Source: Sulfobacillus sp.
GTDB taxonomy: Bacteria > Bacillota > Sulfobacillia > Sulfobacillales > Sulfobacillaceae
DNA length: 64,000 nucleotides
NCBI GenBank assembly: GCA_027343695.1
Contig: DAHWKJ010000081.1
Location: 1 to 64,000 of the forward strand
Reading direction: 5' to 3'
A model generated the notes under the pieces. The model was not told where the DNA came from, did no database searches, and saw nothing but the letters and a program-made list of their open reading frames with translations. This document shows positions 1 to 10,363 of this stretch, in pieces. Position 1 is the first letter of the stretch. Every line of letters begins with the position of its first letter. The position numbers were made by a program, and so were the translations under genes.

Positions 1-94
1 TCGAGGTAGCGGGACGTAACGCTTAAGGATCTTATGCACGCAATGGCGGAAAGCCTATGGAAAATCCTTTTGTACGCGTGAATGAAAAAGGGGA

Positions 95-829
95 GTGGTC
101 CGCGTGACCGTCATGGTACTGGGTAGTTACCATTTTTACACGAATCAGAACCTGTTTCGGGTCCATGAGGACGTCGCGACGGCGGGTCGCCAGCGGGATG
201 TTGCCGAGATGGTTGACTGCTTGGCGGCCTATCAACCGACGCATGTGGCCGTGGAACTGCAGGTCTCGGACCAGGAGGTTGTCGACGCCCACTACCGGCA
301 ATTTCTCGATGGCCGATGGGACCTGCCCTCCAACGAGCGCTATCAGTTGGGATTTCGGGTGGCTCAGGCCATGAAGCTACCGCGGGTGCATGCGATCGAT
401 TTCAAGAATGAGTCCGATTCGCTCACAATCGGTGAAGTGATGGCATGTGCGAAGACCGCCATGCCTGAGCTCTACCGATCGATGATGGAGGCGGGCGAAG
501 AGCGGAATCAGGGCATGCAGCACCGGGTCAACCAGCAATCGATTCGCGAGATTTTGCGGTGGATGAATCAACCGGAAGAACTCATGGGCGTGTTGCCGTT
601 CTATCTCGCGATGACTCAGATCCGGGATACCAATGGGCGACGGGTGGGGCTGGAGTGGGTGGCTACCTGGCAAGCGCGAAATCTCACCATTTATGCCAAC
701 CTTCGCGAGCGCATGCAGCCCGATGACCGTTGGTTGGTCATTTATGGGGCCGATCATGTGGCCCCATTACTCCAGTTGCTGCAGGACAGTCGAGCGGTGG
801 ATCTCGTGCCTGTGTCCGACTTCCTATAA
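95..829 (+). CDS. conserved hypothetical protein, DUF5694-like
   Basis: 244 aa ORF beginning VMVLGSYHF and containing HVAVELQ; resembles DUF5694/TraB-like proteins from memory. The start could be 95 or 104 (GTG codons near GGGGAG). Confidence 0.6.
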   Translation: MVRVTVMVLGSYHFYTNQNLFRVHEDVATAGRQRDVAEMVDCLAAYQPTHVAVELQVSDQEVVDAHYRQFLDGRWDLPSNERYQLGFRVAQAMKLPRVHAIDFKNESDSLTIGEVMACAKTAMPELYRSMMEAGEERNQGMQHRVNQQSIREILRWMNQPEELMGVLPFYLAMTQIRDTNGRRVGLEWVATWQARNLTIYANLRERMQPDDRWLVIYGADHVAPLLQLLQDSRAVDLVPVSDFL

Positions 830-871
830 GGACGCAGGAGGAGGGGGGTGGATCACGGAGGGAGGCAATTC

Positions 872-1696
872 ATGGATGGGCTCGTCGAAAATCTGATTCC
901 GTCGGCGGTTCAGGCGGCATGGGGCCTGTCGGCGGATGACACGGCATCGCTGCTGAACGGCGGTGGTCATCGCATTGTTCGGGTAGGGGATGTCGTCTTT
1001 AAGCCGGTCGACGACATCGTGGAAGCAACCTGGTGCCAGGAATGTGTGTCGCAACTGGTCCGCGATCGGTTTCGGATTGCTGAGCCGGTCCGGAGCTTAC
1101 GCGGTCGTTGGGTCGAGTCAGGCTGGATGGCCTCACGCTGGATCGAAGGCGTCGCGGGACCGGACGGGCATTGGGGCCAACTACTGGAGACGTCGGCGCG
1201 GTTTCATCGGTCCCTGTCGAGGGTCGAGCCCCCGCCATTTCTGGGACAGCGGACACATCGGTGGGCCGTCGCGGATCGCGCGGCGTGGCGAGAGGTTCCA
1301 CTGAAATGGTTACCGACGACGATATCCCGGGCCCGGCTCCTATACGGGTTATGGGAACCTTTGGATCTTCCGGCCCAAGTCATTCATGGCGATCTGTCGG
1401 GTAATGTTTTGTTCGGGGTGGGCTTGATGCCAGCCGTGATCGACTTTTCTCCGTACTGGCGCCCTGCGGCCTTTGCCGAGGCGGTCATTTTGATGGATGG
1501 GATGCTCTGGTTTACCGAGGAGGACATTGTGCCCCTTATTCCCCGCACCCCAACGTTCTCGCAATTATTGGTCCGCGCCGCCTTGTTTCGGCTTGGAGCT
1601 CTGAACGAGCGGGCACGCACGGTCGATCCCGCTGGCTTGGATGAGCTATCGATATTCGATCAGGCCATCGGGTGGTTGACCGAGAACATCTGCTAG
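872..1696 (+). CDS. aminoglycoside phosphotransferase/kinase-fold family protein (TIGR02569-like)
   Basis: ATG at 872 preceded by GGAGGGAGG; motif VIHGDLSGNVLF (HGDxxxxN catalytic loop) followed by AVIDFSPYWRP. Confidence 0.7.
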   Translation: MDGLVENLIPSAVQAAWGLSADDTASLLNGGGHRIVRVGDVVFKPVDDIVEATWCQECVSQLVRDRFRIAEPVRSLRGRWVESGWMASRWIEGVAGPDGHWGQLLETSARFHRSLSRVEPPPFLGQRTHRWAVADRAAWREVPLKWLPTTISRARLLYGLWEPLDLPAQVIHGDLSGNVLFGVGLMPAVIDFSPYWRPAAFAEAVILMDGMLWFTEEDIVPLIPRTPTFSQLLVRAALFRLGALNERARTVDPAGLDELSIFDQAIGWLTENIC

Positions 1697-1739
1697 GGCA
1701 CGGCACGTGCCTCGCATCGGGCTACTCCAGCTCTAGCAT

Positions 1740-2000
1740 CTAGTACACCCGGTGCACCACGGTGCTCGCCGGCGCATTCGTATGAGTCACGCCATAGGTA
1801 TCGGCTAATGATAGACCATGGAGGTTGACCAGCAAATCGACGTCCGAATGGGCATCGGCGGTTCCCCGGGCCAAGGACCCTTCGAGGTAAACTGGGCGGA
1901 CGCCGGCCTGCTGGATGAGATGCGAGACGACGTGCGTCACTACATCCCATTGGGGTTGCAAGGCCTTATCGTGGATGCCTGGAATACCCATGATGTCCAA
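1740..2000 (-). CDS. short nucleotidyltransferase-domain protein or fragment
   Basis: 86 aa ORF containing GSLARGTADAHSDVDLLV, the GSxARGxxxxxSDxDLxV nucleotidyltransferase motif; appears short. Confidence 0.55.
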   Translation of the reverse strand: MDIMGIPGIHDKALQPQWDVVTHVVSHLIQQAGVRPVYLEGSLARGTADAHSDVDLLVNLHGLSLADTYGVTHTNAPASTVVHRVY

Positions 2001-2273
2001 TGTGTCGTCACCTCTTCATACGCCTTTGTTCAAGTGAGCGTCTCTGGGATGTTTAATGACGCGAATTACCTAGATCCGGGGGAGAGAGCGCCGCAATCAT
2101 CCCTATGTTTTTGAGGAGAAGAGTCTCGTTTTGATCACTCAATGATATCATGAGGAAAAAGTTTTAAGAGACCTATCTGCAACACCGGCGTGGCCCCCAT
2201 AAGGCGAGGAGCTTTCCCCATCGAGACGGGTGGGAGGGTCGGCGCAGAGATCCGTGACAGGGAGGCGCATCGC

Positions 2274-2975
2274 GTGATTATCGCTTCGAAGGACGTCGAC
2301 TTGGCAAACCGATTATTAGGGCGCCTCCGTCCCTTTGAGACGTACTGCGCCGGGTCTGTGGTGCCGTCGGGATATGAGTCTTATTGCCGGATTTTGCATC
2401 CGGCCCGGAGCGACTGCGGGAAGGTGGTCACGTGGGATACCATTGCCGCGTGGGCTGGGCGGGTTTATCACCCCGCGATGCAATTTGAGGCGATTGCAAC
2501 ACCACTCCCACACTTCGGATCCCCTCCGGTGCCGTGGGACGGTCAGATGCCGTGGAACCTGCCCATCGACCACGTGACGACATTGGCCAACCTTCTTAAG
2601 CCCTTTACGCAGCATCCCGATCAGATGTGGTATTTAGTATGGGAAGGATATGGAGAACACGGCCGGGTACTGGCCGAAAGGCAGCAGCGCAGGTATGTCG
2701 TGTATCGGGGTGAGCTTGGCGATCTCAAGCACTTTTACGAGTGGCCACGGCCGCACCCCGCCGACTATTGGTTTCCGCAGGATCAGGCCTGGTGCGTGGC
2801 CAGCGATGTAGACCTTTACTGGACCTACGTGGGCGGCACCCAGCGTTGCATCGAGGCAATTCTAAGTTGTGCGGACCTGGAAGCCGTGTCGGCGGACCTG
2901 GCCCACGGACTCACCGTCGATTCAGACCTCGTCAATCGGATTTCGCCCGAGGACAAGTCTCATTGGAATTGCTAG
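2274..2975 (+). CDS. hypothetical protein
   Basis: ORF 2190-2975; the GTG at 2274 has an upstream GGGAGG. Family not recognised. Confidence 0.5.
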   Translation: MIIASKDVDLANRLLGRLRPFETYCAGSVVPSGYESYCRILHPARSDCGKVVTWDTIAAWAGRVYHPAMQFEAIATPLPHFGSPPVPWDGQMPWNLPIDHVTTLANLLKPFTQHPDQMWYLVWEGYGEHGRVLAERQQRRYVVYRGELGDLKHFYEWPRPHPADYWFPQDQAWCVASDVDLYWTYVGGTQRCIEAILSCADLEAVSADLAHGLTVDSDLVNRISPEDKSHWNC

Positions 2976-3207
2976 ACACTGCCGAGTCAACCGTACTTCT
3001 GTACTTGCGTGGTGGGCAGTACGCCCCAAGGTGCTTGCTATTCTTGGGAGGAAATTCCTACTACGGATTTGGGCTCGTTACAGAGAAGTGAACCCGGCCA
3101 AATATCCGGATACCGGTCGGACATCGTGAGTCATGTGACTAGCCTCTTCTATTTATGAAACAGTTGTTTTATTATAAGCACGTGTATTGCAGTGAGGGGG
3201 GATTACT

Positions 3208-3774
3208 GTGGAATTAGACTGCGCGTGGTCCACTAGGGATCAGGAGTATCTGAGGTACCACGACGAGGAGTGGGGAGTTCCGGTCTGGGGAGACGCCCGA
3301 TTGTTCGAGATGTTGGTATTGGAGGGAGCACAAGCCGGATTGAGTTGGATCACGGTTCTTCGGCGGCGTTTGTCGTATCGCCAAGCCTTTTCTGGATTTG
3401 ATATAGGTGTGGTTGCGCAAATGGATCCGGCGGTTCTTTTAGCCTCGCCCGGTGTGATTAAGAACCGGCAAAAGATCCTTAGTACCATTCAAAACGCGCG
3501 AGTGGCCTTGAGGATTCAAGACGAGTGGGGATCGCTAGCCGGGTACCTTTGGAGCTTTACGCAGCATGAGCCCCTCATCAATCATTGGCGCGAGGCTTCA
3601 GAGGTCCCAAGCCAAAGTCGGGAGTCTCAATCGATGAGTCATGGGCTCAAAGCTTATGGCATGTCTTTCGTCGGCCCGACGATTTGTTACGCCTTTATGC
3701 AGGCGGTAGGGATGGTCAATGATCACTTGATGGGTTGTCCACGGTATCAAGCATTAGGCGGTTGCCGAATTTAG
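3208..3774 (+). CDS. tag: DNA-3-methyladenine glycosylase I
   Basis: CAWSTRDQEYLRYHDEEWGVPVWGDARLFEMLVLEGAQAGLSWITVLRRR and SFVGPTICYAFMQAVGMVNDHLMGC are characteristic of Tag. Confidence 0.9.
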   Translation: MELDCAWSTRDQEYLRYHDEEWGVPVWGDARLFEMLVLEGAQAGLSWITVLRRRLSYRQAFSGFDIGVVAQMDPAVLLASPGVIKNRQKILSTIQNARVALRIQDEWGSLAGYLWSFTQHEPLINHWREASEVPSQSRESQSMSHGLKAYGMSFVGPTICYAFMQAVGMVNDHLMGCPRYQALGGCRI

Positions 3775-3817
3775 ATGACCGTGGTCTTCATACGGTGATA
3801 CCATATCGTAGTGGCGC

Positions 3818-4900
3818 GTGATGGAATGGAGGATTCGGGTGAGGGTCTTGGAGGTGATTACCGGAGGTGAGCCCGGTGGTGCTCAGCGACATGTTGCAGA
3901 ATTAAGTCGATATCTGAAAGCGAAGGATCACGAGGTGATGGTCGTGCATGGAGGGGGATCATGGCTGACTAAGATCCTCGGCCCAGAGATTGCCACACGG
4001 TATGTCGCGTCCTTGGTTCGCGCGGTGAAACCGACGAAAGATATTGCCGCGCTGCATCGTTTACAGAGGGTGATGACCGAGTATCATCCTCATGTGGTGC
4101 ATCTACATAGTTCCAAGGCGGGGATTTTGGGACGTTGGGCGGCGTGGCGCAATGGGATCCCGTCCGTCTATACCGCCCACGGTTATGTGTTTGAGGACCC
4201 TACTCTATCAAATGTGATGCGCGGTATCTATCGACGGTTAGAGAGCTTTGCGGCCGCCCATAGTGCGGCCACGATTGTGGTATCACGCCGTGACTTCACC
4301 TTCGCGGCTGCTCATACCAAGAATCATCAGGCTCATTATATTAGCAATGGCGTTGCGCCAGTTGGGAGTGGTGTGCGTCGGATCCATGTGCCCCCAGTCG
4401 TGGGGTTTATGGGACGATTTTCTCGTGAAAAGGGTTTAGATTGGATCGTGCCGGCTGCCTCGCAGCACCCGGAATATGTCTGGCGCTTTGCCGGGGATGG
4501 GACCTTGCGATCAGGATTGGTGGATGCGACCCGAACCCATTCACACCTGCAGTGGGACGGCTGGGTGGACGACTTGGACGCCTGGTTCGCCGAGGTAGAT
4601 GTGCTCATCCAGCCATCGTGGAAAGAAGGAGCACCGTATACCTTGCTTGATGGCTTAGTGCGGGGAGTGCCAGCGGTCGGAAGCCGGGTCGGGGGAATTC
4701 CGGAAATCTTAGAGCCTATCGATCCCGCTCTTGTCATTAGGCCCGGACAGCCGGATCAACTGGTGACGGCCATTCAGCATGCTTTGGACCACCGGGATCG
4801 ATTGGAAGCGCCCATTCGCCGGCATATTGAACAACATTTTAATCGCGATACCCAACTTCAAAAAGTTGCCAATTTATTGGAAGAGGTGGCTCGCCCATGA
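3818..4900 (+). CDS. glycosyltransferase family 4 protein
   Basis: GGEPGGAQRHVAELSRYL N-terminus; VGFMGRFSREKGLDWIV; EGAPYTLLDGLVRGVPAVGSRVGGIPEIL. Confidence 0.85.
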   Translation: MMEWRIRVRVLEVITGGEPGGAQRHVAELSRYLKAKDHEVMVVHGGGSWLTKILGPEIATRYVASLVRAVKPTKDIAALHRLQRVMTEYHPHVVHLHSSKAGILGRWAAWRNGIPSVYTAHGYVFEDPTLSNVMRGIYRRLESFAAAHSAATIVVSRRDFTFAAAHTKNHQAHYISNGVAPVGSGVRRIHVPPVVGFMGRFSREKGLDWIVPAASQHPEYVWRFAGDGTLRSGLVDATRTHSHLQWDGWVDDLDAWFAEVDVLIQPSWKEGAPYTLLDGLVRGVPAVGSRVGGIPEILEPIDPALVIRPGQPDQLVTAIQHALDHRDRLEAPIRRHIEQHFNRDTQLQKVANLLEEVARP

Positions 4901-5949
4901 TCATGGTGGTAACCGGTATTCCTCTAAACGGGCCTCTGCAAGGAGACCGTCTCCGCTTGCAGGGAATTGTTGTGGGAGCCGAGCGCGTTGAGGAGACCCT
5001 GGTGAGGGTCGTCGGGGCCCTTCGACCGAAGCGTCAGCCTTGGTCGCGATCGCTTGCCCAAGTATTTATCGGGCAGTCGCCCTATCTGACCTGGCATCGC
5101 CACCAATGGACAGCGGGAAATATCGATCAAGTTCCTGATATTCTCTGTGCGTTTCAACTTCGGATGGCACCCGTCGCCCTCTCTTTGCCAGCGTCCTACC
5201 GGATTCTAGATCTGACCGATAGCATGGGTCTTTATCGACATAGTCTGGCTGCCGCGCCCGAGACTTGGCGTAAACGGTTGTGGCTTAGAGGCATCGAGAA
5301 GGATGAGGTACAATGGGGAAACCAGTTTGATGAAGTGTGGGTGAGCTCATCTCGCGACCAAAGATGGCTAGCGGAGAGGGGACTAAAGACCCTTGTGATC
5401 GAGAATACAGTGTTACAGCGCACACTCTTGGAACCGGGTGATCCTCGCCATCTTCTCTTTGTAGGCAATCTCGAGTATCTGCCTAATCGGGTGGGGCTTC
5501 AACAGTTCCTCAACACCGTATGGCCGCAGTTGGAACGGGCCGGCTATCGACTCACCGTGCTGGGGAAAGGATCAGAAACTCTTCATGTGCCGGGGGTCCA
5601 TAGCTATGGCTACGTGCCCGACTTACTTGCACATTACCAAAACGCCGGTGTTGTCATCAGTCCGGTGCCAATGGGAGCCGGCAGTCAGAACAAAATTTTG
5701 GAGGCCATGGGCTGGGGTCGGCCGATCGTTGCACATCGAGCGGCGATGGCGGGGCTTAGTGTTCCGCAGCAAGACATGGTGATCCCTGTCACCGAACCGC
5801 ACGAGTGGTTGTCCGCACTTCGCATGCTGGAAAACCCCGAAGAGTATCGTGAGCGTGCCAAGAAAGGATTAGAGGCAGTGAGCCTACTAGGAGACCCGGT
5901 GGCCACGCGCTTAAAGGTACTGTGTAACTCCAAGGCTAATGGACGTTAG
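4897..5949 (+). CDS. glycosyltransferase (GT4-like)
   Basis: LLFVGNLEYLPNRVGLQQFL; GAGSQNKILEAMGWGRPIVAH; overlaps the preceding GT gene by 4 nt (ATGA). Confidence 0.75.
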   Translation: MIMVVTGIPLNGPLQGDRLRLQGIVVGAERVEETLVRVVGALRPKRQPWSRSLAQVFIGQSPYLTWHRHQWTAGNIDQVPDILCAFQLRMAPVALSLPASYRILDLTDSMGLYRHSLAAAPETWRKRLWLRGIEKDEVQWGNQFDEVWVSSSRDQRWLAERGLKTLVIENTVLQRTLLEPGDPRHLLFVGNLEYLPNRVGLQQFLNTVWPQLERAGYRLTVLGKGSETLHVPGVHSYGYVPDLLAHYQNAGVVISPVPMGAGSQNKILEAMGWGRPIVAHRAAMAGLSVPQQDMVIPVTEPHEWLSALRMLENPEEYRERAKKGLEAVSLLGDPVATRLKVLCNSKANGR

Positions 5950-6835
5950 GTATTTCGGTCGCGTAAGCAGGATCCGGATCCGGGGTCGTCACAATGACTT
6001 CCATCTCGTTGGTAAGCGCCCATCGCTTGACGATTGCAGGAGACTGCTCGTGGGATGCCAATGCCATCACTGCTGGTCCGGATCCCGACAGCACGGCCGC
6101 ATAAGCTCCAGCCGCTAATGCTTGGTCGAACAGGAGCTGCATGTGGGGGTTAAGGCCCTGGCGGTACGACTGATGCAAACGATCAGCGCTGGCATCGCCT
6201 AGCACGCTCCAATCCTTCTGCGTCACGGCGTGCAACCATAACGCCATTCGTTGCGCGTTAAAGATGGCGTCTTGTCGTGACACCTGGTTAGGTAGAATTT
6301 TTCGGGCATCCCGGGTCGAGACTGGATACGAGGGCACAGCAACAACGACCGCGAGGTTTGGCGGAGGATAATGGCGAATGTGAACCTCAGAATTGGTGTC
6401 GGACCATGCCAGTATAAAGCCTCCGTAGAGAGCCGCTGCTGCGTTGTCCGCGTGTCCTTCGAGTCGACTAGCCCATTGTAATAAGTCATACCGAGATAGA
6501 GGCTCAGCTAGCAAACTGTTAGCCAGTAAGAGGCCGGCAACAATGGCCGCAGCACTGGAGCCGAGGCCTTTGCCGAGAGGAATTTGACTCGTAATAGTGA
6601 TTTGTCCGGTCGGCATGGGCTCCCCGGTGACCGTGCGATAGAGAAGCTCGGCGGTTTGCCAAATCAGGTTGTCTGGTTCCCGAGATAGAATCTCTTGGCC
6701 GTGGCCAAAAATCTTTATTGACCATAGGGGTCCGGGGTCAAAAGTCACTTCTAAGAATAGCGATAACGCCATCCCCAGCGTGTCCAGTCCCGAACCGAGG
6801 TTAGCAGTTGTTGCCGGTACCTTGATGTATAGCAC
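5936..6835 (-). CDS. thrB: homoserine kinase
   Basis: GHMP kinase motif PLGKGLGSSAAAIVAGLLLAN; VPATTANLGSGLDTLGMAL; adjacent to thrC. Confidence 0.92.
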   Translation of the reverse strand: MLYIKVPATTANLGSGLDTLGMALSLFLEVTFDPGPLWSIKIFGHGQEILSREPDNLIWQTAELLYRTVTGEPMPTGQITITSQIPLGKGLGSSAAAIVAGLLLANSLLAEPLSRYDLLQWASRLEGHADNAAAALYGGFILAWSDTNSEVHIRHYPPPNLAVVVAVPSYPVSTRDARKILPNQVSRQDAIFNAQRMALWLHAVTQKDWSVLGDASADRLHQSYRQGLNPHMQLLFDQALAAGAYAAVLSGSGPAVMALASHEQSPAIVKRWALTNEMEVIVTTPDPDPAYATEIPNVH

Positions 6836-6840
6836 TGTGT

Positions 6841-7917
6841 CTAACCCGCCATTTCCTCAAGCAGGGTGGTAATGGTGCTCAAGATCCCATCGGCAGGACT
6901 CAGCGTCGACGCGATGCTGGCCCACTGTAGTGGTGTGTCAGTGTCTTTTAGGCCAGCCCCGGTCAAGATCACCACAATGTCTCCACTGGGAAGGGTCTGG
7001 AGGCTTTGGCGTTGCAATAGCCCGGCATAGGCGGCGGCCGAGGCGGGCTCTACAAAGATTCCGCCGTGGGCGAGTTCTTTTTGCGCCGCGAGGATCGCCG
7101 TATCGTCTACCGATAAAAATTGTCCGTGGCTCTCTTTGACCGCGGTTTTAGCACTATCGGCACTGGCCGGGCGACCGATCCGAATGGCCGAAGCGATGGT
7201 GGCCACGTGGTCCAGCGGACGGTTCTGGACTAGGGGGTCGGATCCCTTGGCTTGGACCCCGAGGAATTCGGGGGCTCGTCCCGCATAGCGATGGAATCCT
7301 TGAAAGTATGCGGAAATATTTCCGGCATTGCCTACGGGGAGAACTAGCATCATGGGCACCGTACCCAATGCATCCACGATTTCGTAGGCCGCCGTTTCCT
7401 GACCCCGGATTCGCCATGGGTTGACCGAATTGACCAGTGCTATCCAGGATTCGTTGGCGGCTACAGTACGCACCCCGGATAGGGCCTGGTCAAAGTTTCC
7501 CCGTACGACTATTAACCGGGCACCGTGGGCAGCTGCTTGAACCATCTTAGGCGGGGCCACCTGACCTTCTGGCATCACCACGAAAGCAGGGAGTCCGGCA
7601 CGGCCTGCATAGGCCGCAGCTGAGGCCGCCGTGTTTCCGGTTGAGGCACAGATGACTGCTCTAGCCATGGAGTGGCGAGCGATCGAAACGGCTACGGTCA
7701 TGCCCCGATCCTTGAAGGATCCGGTTGGGTTGCTTCCTTCGAGTTTTAGCCAAACTCGCGTTGCCCCCCAAGTTTGCCAATGAACCAACGGGGTGTTGCC
7801 TTCCCCGATGGAATATGCGGTTAAATCCGAAGGAACATCCAACCAACGGCGGTAGCGTTCAATAAGTATGGGCAAAGGGTTCCACTCCTTCGGGGAAGAT
7901 GGGTAAAGTGGAACCAT
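6841..7917 (-). CDS. thrC: threonine synthase
   Basis: EGNTPLVHW, GSNPTGSFKDRGMTVAVS (PLP lysine), VICASTGNTAASAAAYAGRAG. Confidence 0.93.
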   Translation of the reverse strand: MVPLYPSSPKEWNPLPILIERYRRWLDVPSDLTAYSIGEGNTPLVHWQTWGATRVWLKLEGSNPTGSFKDRGMTVAVSIARHSMARAVICASTGNTAASAAAYAGRAGLPAFVVMPEGQVAPPKMVQAAAHGARLIVVRGNFDQALSGVRTVAANESWIALVNSVNPWRIRGQETAAYEIVDALGTVPMMLVLPVGNAGNISAYFQGFHRYAGRAPEFLGVQAKGSDPLVQNRPLDHVATIASAIRIGRPASADSAKTAVKESHGQFLSVDDTAILAAQKELAHGGIFVEPASAAAYAGLLQRQSLQTLPSGDIVVILTGAGLKDTDTPLQWASIASTLSPADGILSTITTLLEEMAG

Positions 7918-7965
7918 GGTAGCACACCCCGAAGTGCCTACACAACACTCGCATGACGCGGCGTC

Positions 7966-8715
7966 CTAAGATTGAGTCAATAGGAGGCTAAGGTCCGTGA
8001 TCTCGCGGCGGCGTCCAACATAAAATGGTCCAAAGTCTGCGAAGCGGGCACTGGCTTCATCGAACCGCATTTCATAAATCAACTTTTTAAATACAAGGGG
8101 ATCGTCGGCATAAAGGGTAACACCCCACTCCCAGTCGTCTAAGCCTTGGGAGCCCGTAATGATTTGAGTGACCGTGTCATGGTATTTGTGCCCGATGATG
8201 CCGTGGTCCTTCATAAGGTTACGGCGCTGATCTCGAGTTTGGGTATACCAGTTGTCGTTACCTTGGCGCCGTTTATTCATGGGATAAAAGCACAGGTAGT
8301 GAGTTTTGGGTAAGCTTGGGTAGAGGCGACGTCGTAAAAACGCATTAGAGTCAGGATTGGCATCCCCTTGCGCCAGGTACTTGCTTAATTCGACCACGGA
8401 ATAATAAGAATAGGAGCGCTTAAACAAATCGTCAATCCCCAGTCGATTGAATTGCCACTCAATATCCAGCAATTGGTCCGTGGACTCTCGGAAATTCAGA
8501 AACATGAGGTCCCCTTTATGGCCAATGAGTTGATACATGCCGAAACTGCCGGACTGCTCCTGATTAGACTGGTCCCATCCGGCCACCACGGAGGCAATAG
8601 CGGCTAGGGTTCGCTGCTGTTCTGCGGTGGATCGTTTGGTCCATTGGGCCCAATCGATGGTTCGGATATCATGCAAGGCATACCAACCTTCAATAGTTTC
8701 AATCGGCTCACTCAT
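7966..8715 (-). CDS. hemQ: coproheme decarboxylase / chlorite dismutase-family protein
   Basis: EGWYALHDIRTIDW; YYSVVELSKYL; FYPMNKRRQGNDNWYTQTRDQRRNLMKDHGIIGHKY; GLDDWEWGVTLYADDPLVFKKLIYEMRFDEASARFADFGPFYVGRR. Confidence 0.93.
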   Translation of the reverse strand: MSEPIETIEGWYALHDIRTIDWAQWTKRSTAEQQRTLAAIASVVAGWDQSNQEQSGSFGMYQLIGHKGDLMFLNFRESTDQLLDIEWQFNRLGIDDLFKRSYSYYSVVELSKYLAQGDANPDSNAFLRRRLYPSLPKTHYLCFYPMNKRRQGNDNWYTQTRDQRRNLMKDHGIIGHKYHDTVTQIITGSQGLDDWEWGVTLYADDPLVFKKLIYEMRFDEASARFADFGPFYVGRRREITDLSLLLTQS

Positions 8716-9165
8716 AAGATCAAGCCCCCCGTTCGGTTATCCCAGCAGTATAGCATATTGATTTGGGAGCTGTTCCCAACCAGGGCCCCCTTTGTTATGC
8801 CAAACGAAGAGGCTACAAGGCACGACAAGAATGGTTCGAGATTCGTCGGAAATGGACCCGTCGAATTCCCTCACGGATTAACCGCGACAAGAGTTCCAGA
8901 CGTTTGCCACTGGATCGAAATGGAGGGCGAGGTACCCCCGGGGAAAGGAGCGTTTAACTAGACATGAGGGCGGCTGGCAGGGAAATGAAAAGACGATGGA
9001 ACCAAGAAAACAGACTTCCCGAATGATTTTGTTACACCAGTTTCTCCGAGATAGCGGACGATACCATGTGATCGATCCGACTTACCTGCGATAAAAAATC
9101 GGACCGGGATTCGGGATCGCACAACGAAGCCGCGCCCCTGCATACGCACCATTCGGGGGCTCCGA

Positions 9166-9360
9166 CTACCGGTGCTGGAATTCGTTCATGATCGCGTCAA
9201 ACACGTGCCAAGCTTCTGCTGGCTTGGGCGCGTCGGTGTCCGGGTCGGCCATGGTGATTAGCGCTGTCCACAGGGCCCATCCCGGAGCACGCGTCCACGT
9301 CCCCTCATCCGCCGCCAGACACCGGCGGAACTCCTCTCCATCTAGGACCCTTAAACCCAT
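9166..9360 (-). pseudogene. C-terminal remnant of an aminoglycoside phosphotransferase-like gene
   Basis: 64 aa ORF with APGWALWTALITMA, resembling the RGWALWKALIT C-terminal motif of APH-fold kinases; no upstream catalytic portion in the adjacent sequence. Confidence 0.45.
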
Positions 9361-9530
9361 GCAGTCGTTCTGAAGGCCTAATCCACCCGGTCTTGCACAA
9401 AACAGGCCACATTTGGTGAGATGAAGCCGAAGACCATCCGACCGCAGCTTACAAATTGCCGTTTCTTTTTTCGTTCTGTTATGAGAGACTCATGGCAAGG
9501 TTATCCACATTATGTAGGAGGGATATTGAT

Positions 9531-10347
9531 GGCAGATGTCGAACAGCCGAAGGACTTGCCCGAGGATGCACTCGTGCGCTTAGACACCCAATCGGGGCAT
9601 TATGTGTTTACCAGTGATTTATCCGTAAACGAATTTGTTCTAGTGGACGAAGCAGGCTTTGAGCCGTTAGGCATGGTGATGGGTTCATCGATTTACCATA
9701 TTGGCTATCAACAATCTAACTGGTCTAAAAATCAGGAAATGACTGTGTTATCTCAGGCAATGTATAATGCACGCGAGCTGGCTATGGCTCGAATGGAAGA
9801 GGAAGCCGACCAACTGAAGGCCGATGGGATCATTGGCGTGAGATTGGAAGTCAAGCATGCCGACTGGGGCCAACATTTGGCTGAATTTATCGCTATCGGT
9901 ACGGCGATTCGGGCCAAAGACGGCAGCAATCATCGCACGATCAAGGGGAAACCGTTTACGTCTGATTTGTCAGGCCAAGACTTTTGGACATTGATGCGCG
10001 CAGGATATCGCCCGGTGAGCCTCGTGATGGGAACTTGTGTGTACCACATTGCCCACCAAGGGCTAGCACAGTCCTTACGCCAAATGGGACAAAATCGAGA
10101 ACTCACCATCTACACCCAAGGACTGTATGATGCACGGGAGCGCGCCATGGAGCGCATGCAGACGGAAGCGGCTGAGCTGAAAGCCTTAGGCATTGTTGGG
10201 GTCCATCTACACGAACAAAGCCATCAATGGGGTGCGCATGTCATCGAGTTCTTCGCCATTGGTACCGGTGTGGTGAAATATGCTGAATCAAATCTGGCGA
10301 CTCCGGGTCTGGTGTTGTCGCTGACCGATTCCGGGAACGCATTCTAG
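9531..10347 (+). CDS. tandem-duplicated YbjQ-like (putative heavy-metal-binding) domain protein
   Basis: Two internal repeats: YVFTSDLSVNEFVLVDEAGFEPLGMVMGSSIYHI and KPFTSDLSGQDFWTLMRAGYRPVSLVMGTCVYHI, each followed by ...YNARELAMARMEEEADQLKADGIIGVRLE / YDARERAMERMQTEAAELKALGIVGVHLH. ATG ~9531 has an AGGAGGG ribosome site; ORF extends upstream to 9421. Confidence 0.7.
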
Positions 10348-10363
10348 AGAGAGGGGGCTTCCC

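Noticed and set aside
32-301. Minus-strand ORF 89 aa and many other antisense ORFs (e.g. 377-757, 11922-12440, 13767-14336, 15812-16336, 18632-19366)
   Set aside because: They are fully antisense to well-supported genes, have no recognisable motifs, and are expected by-products of the GC-biased coding strand.
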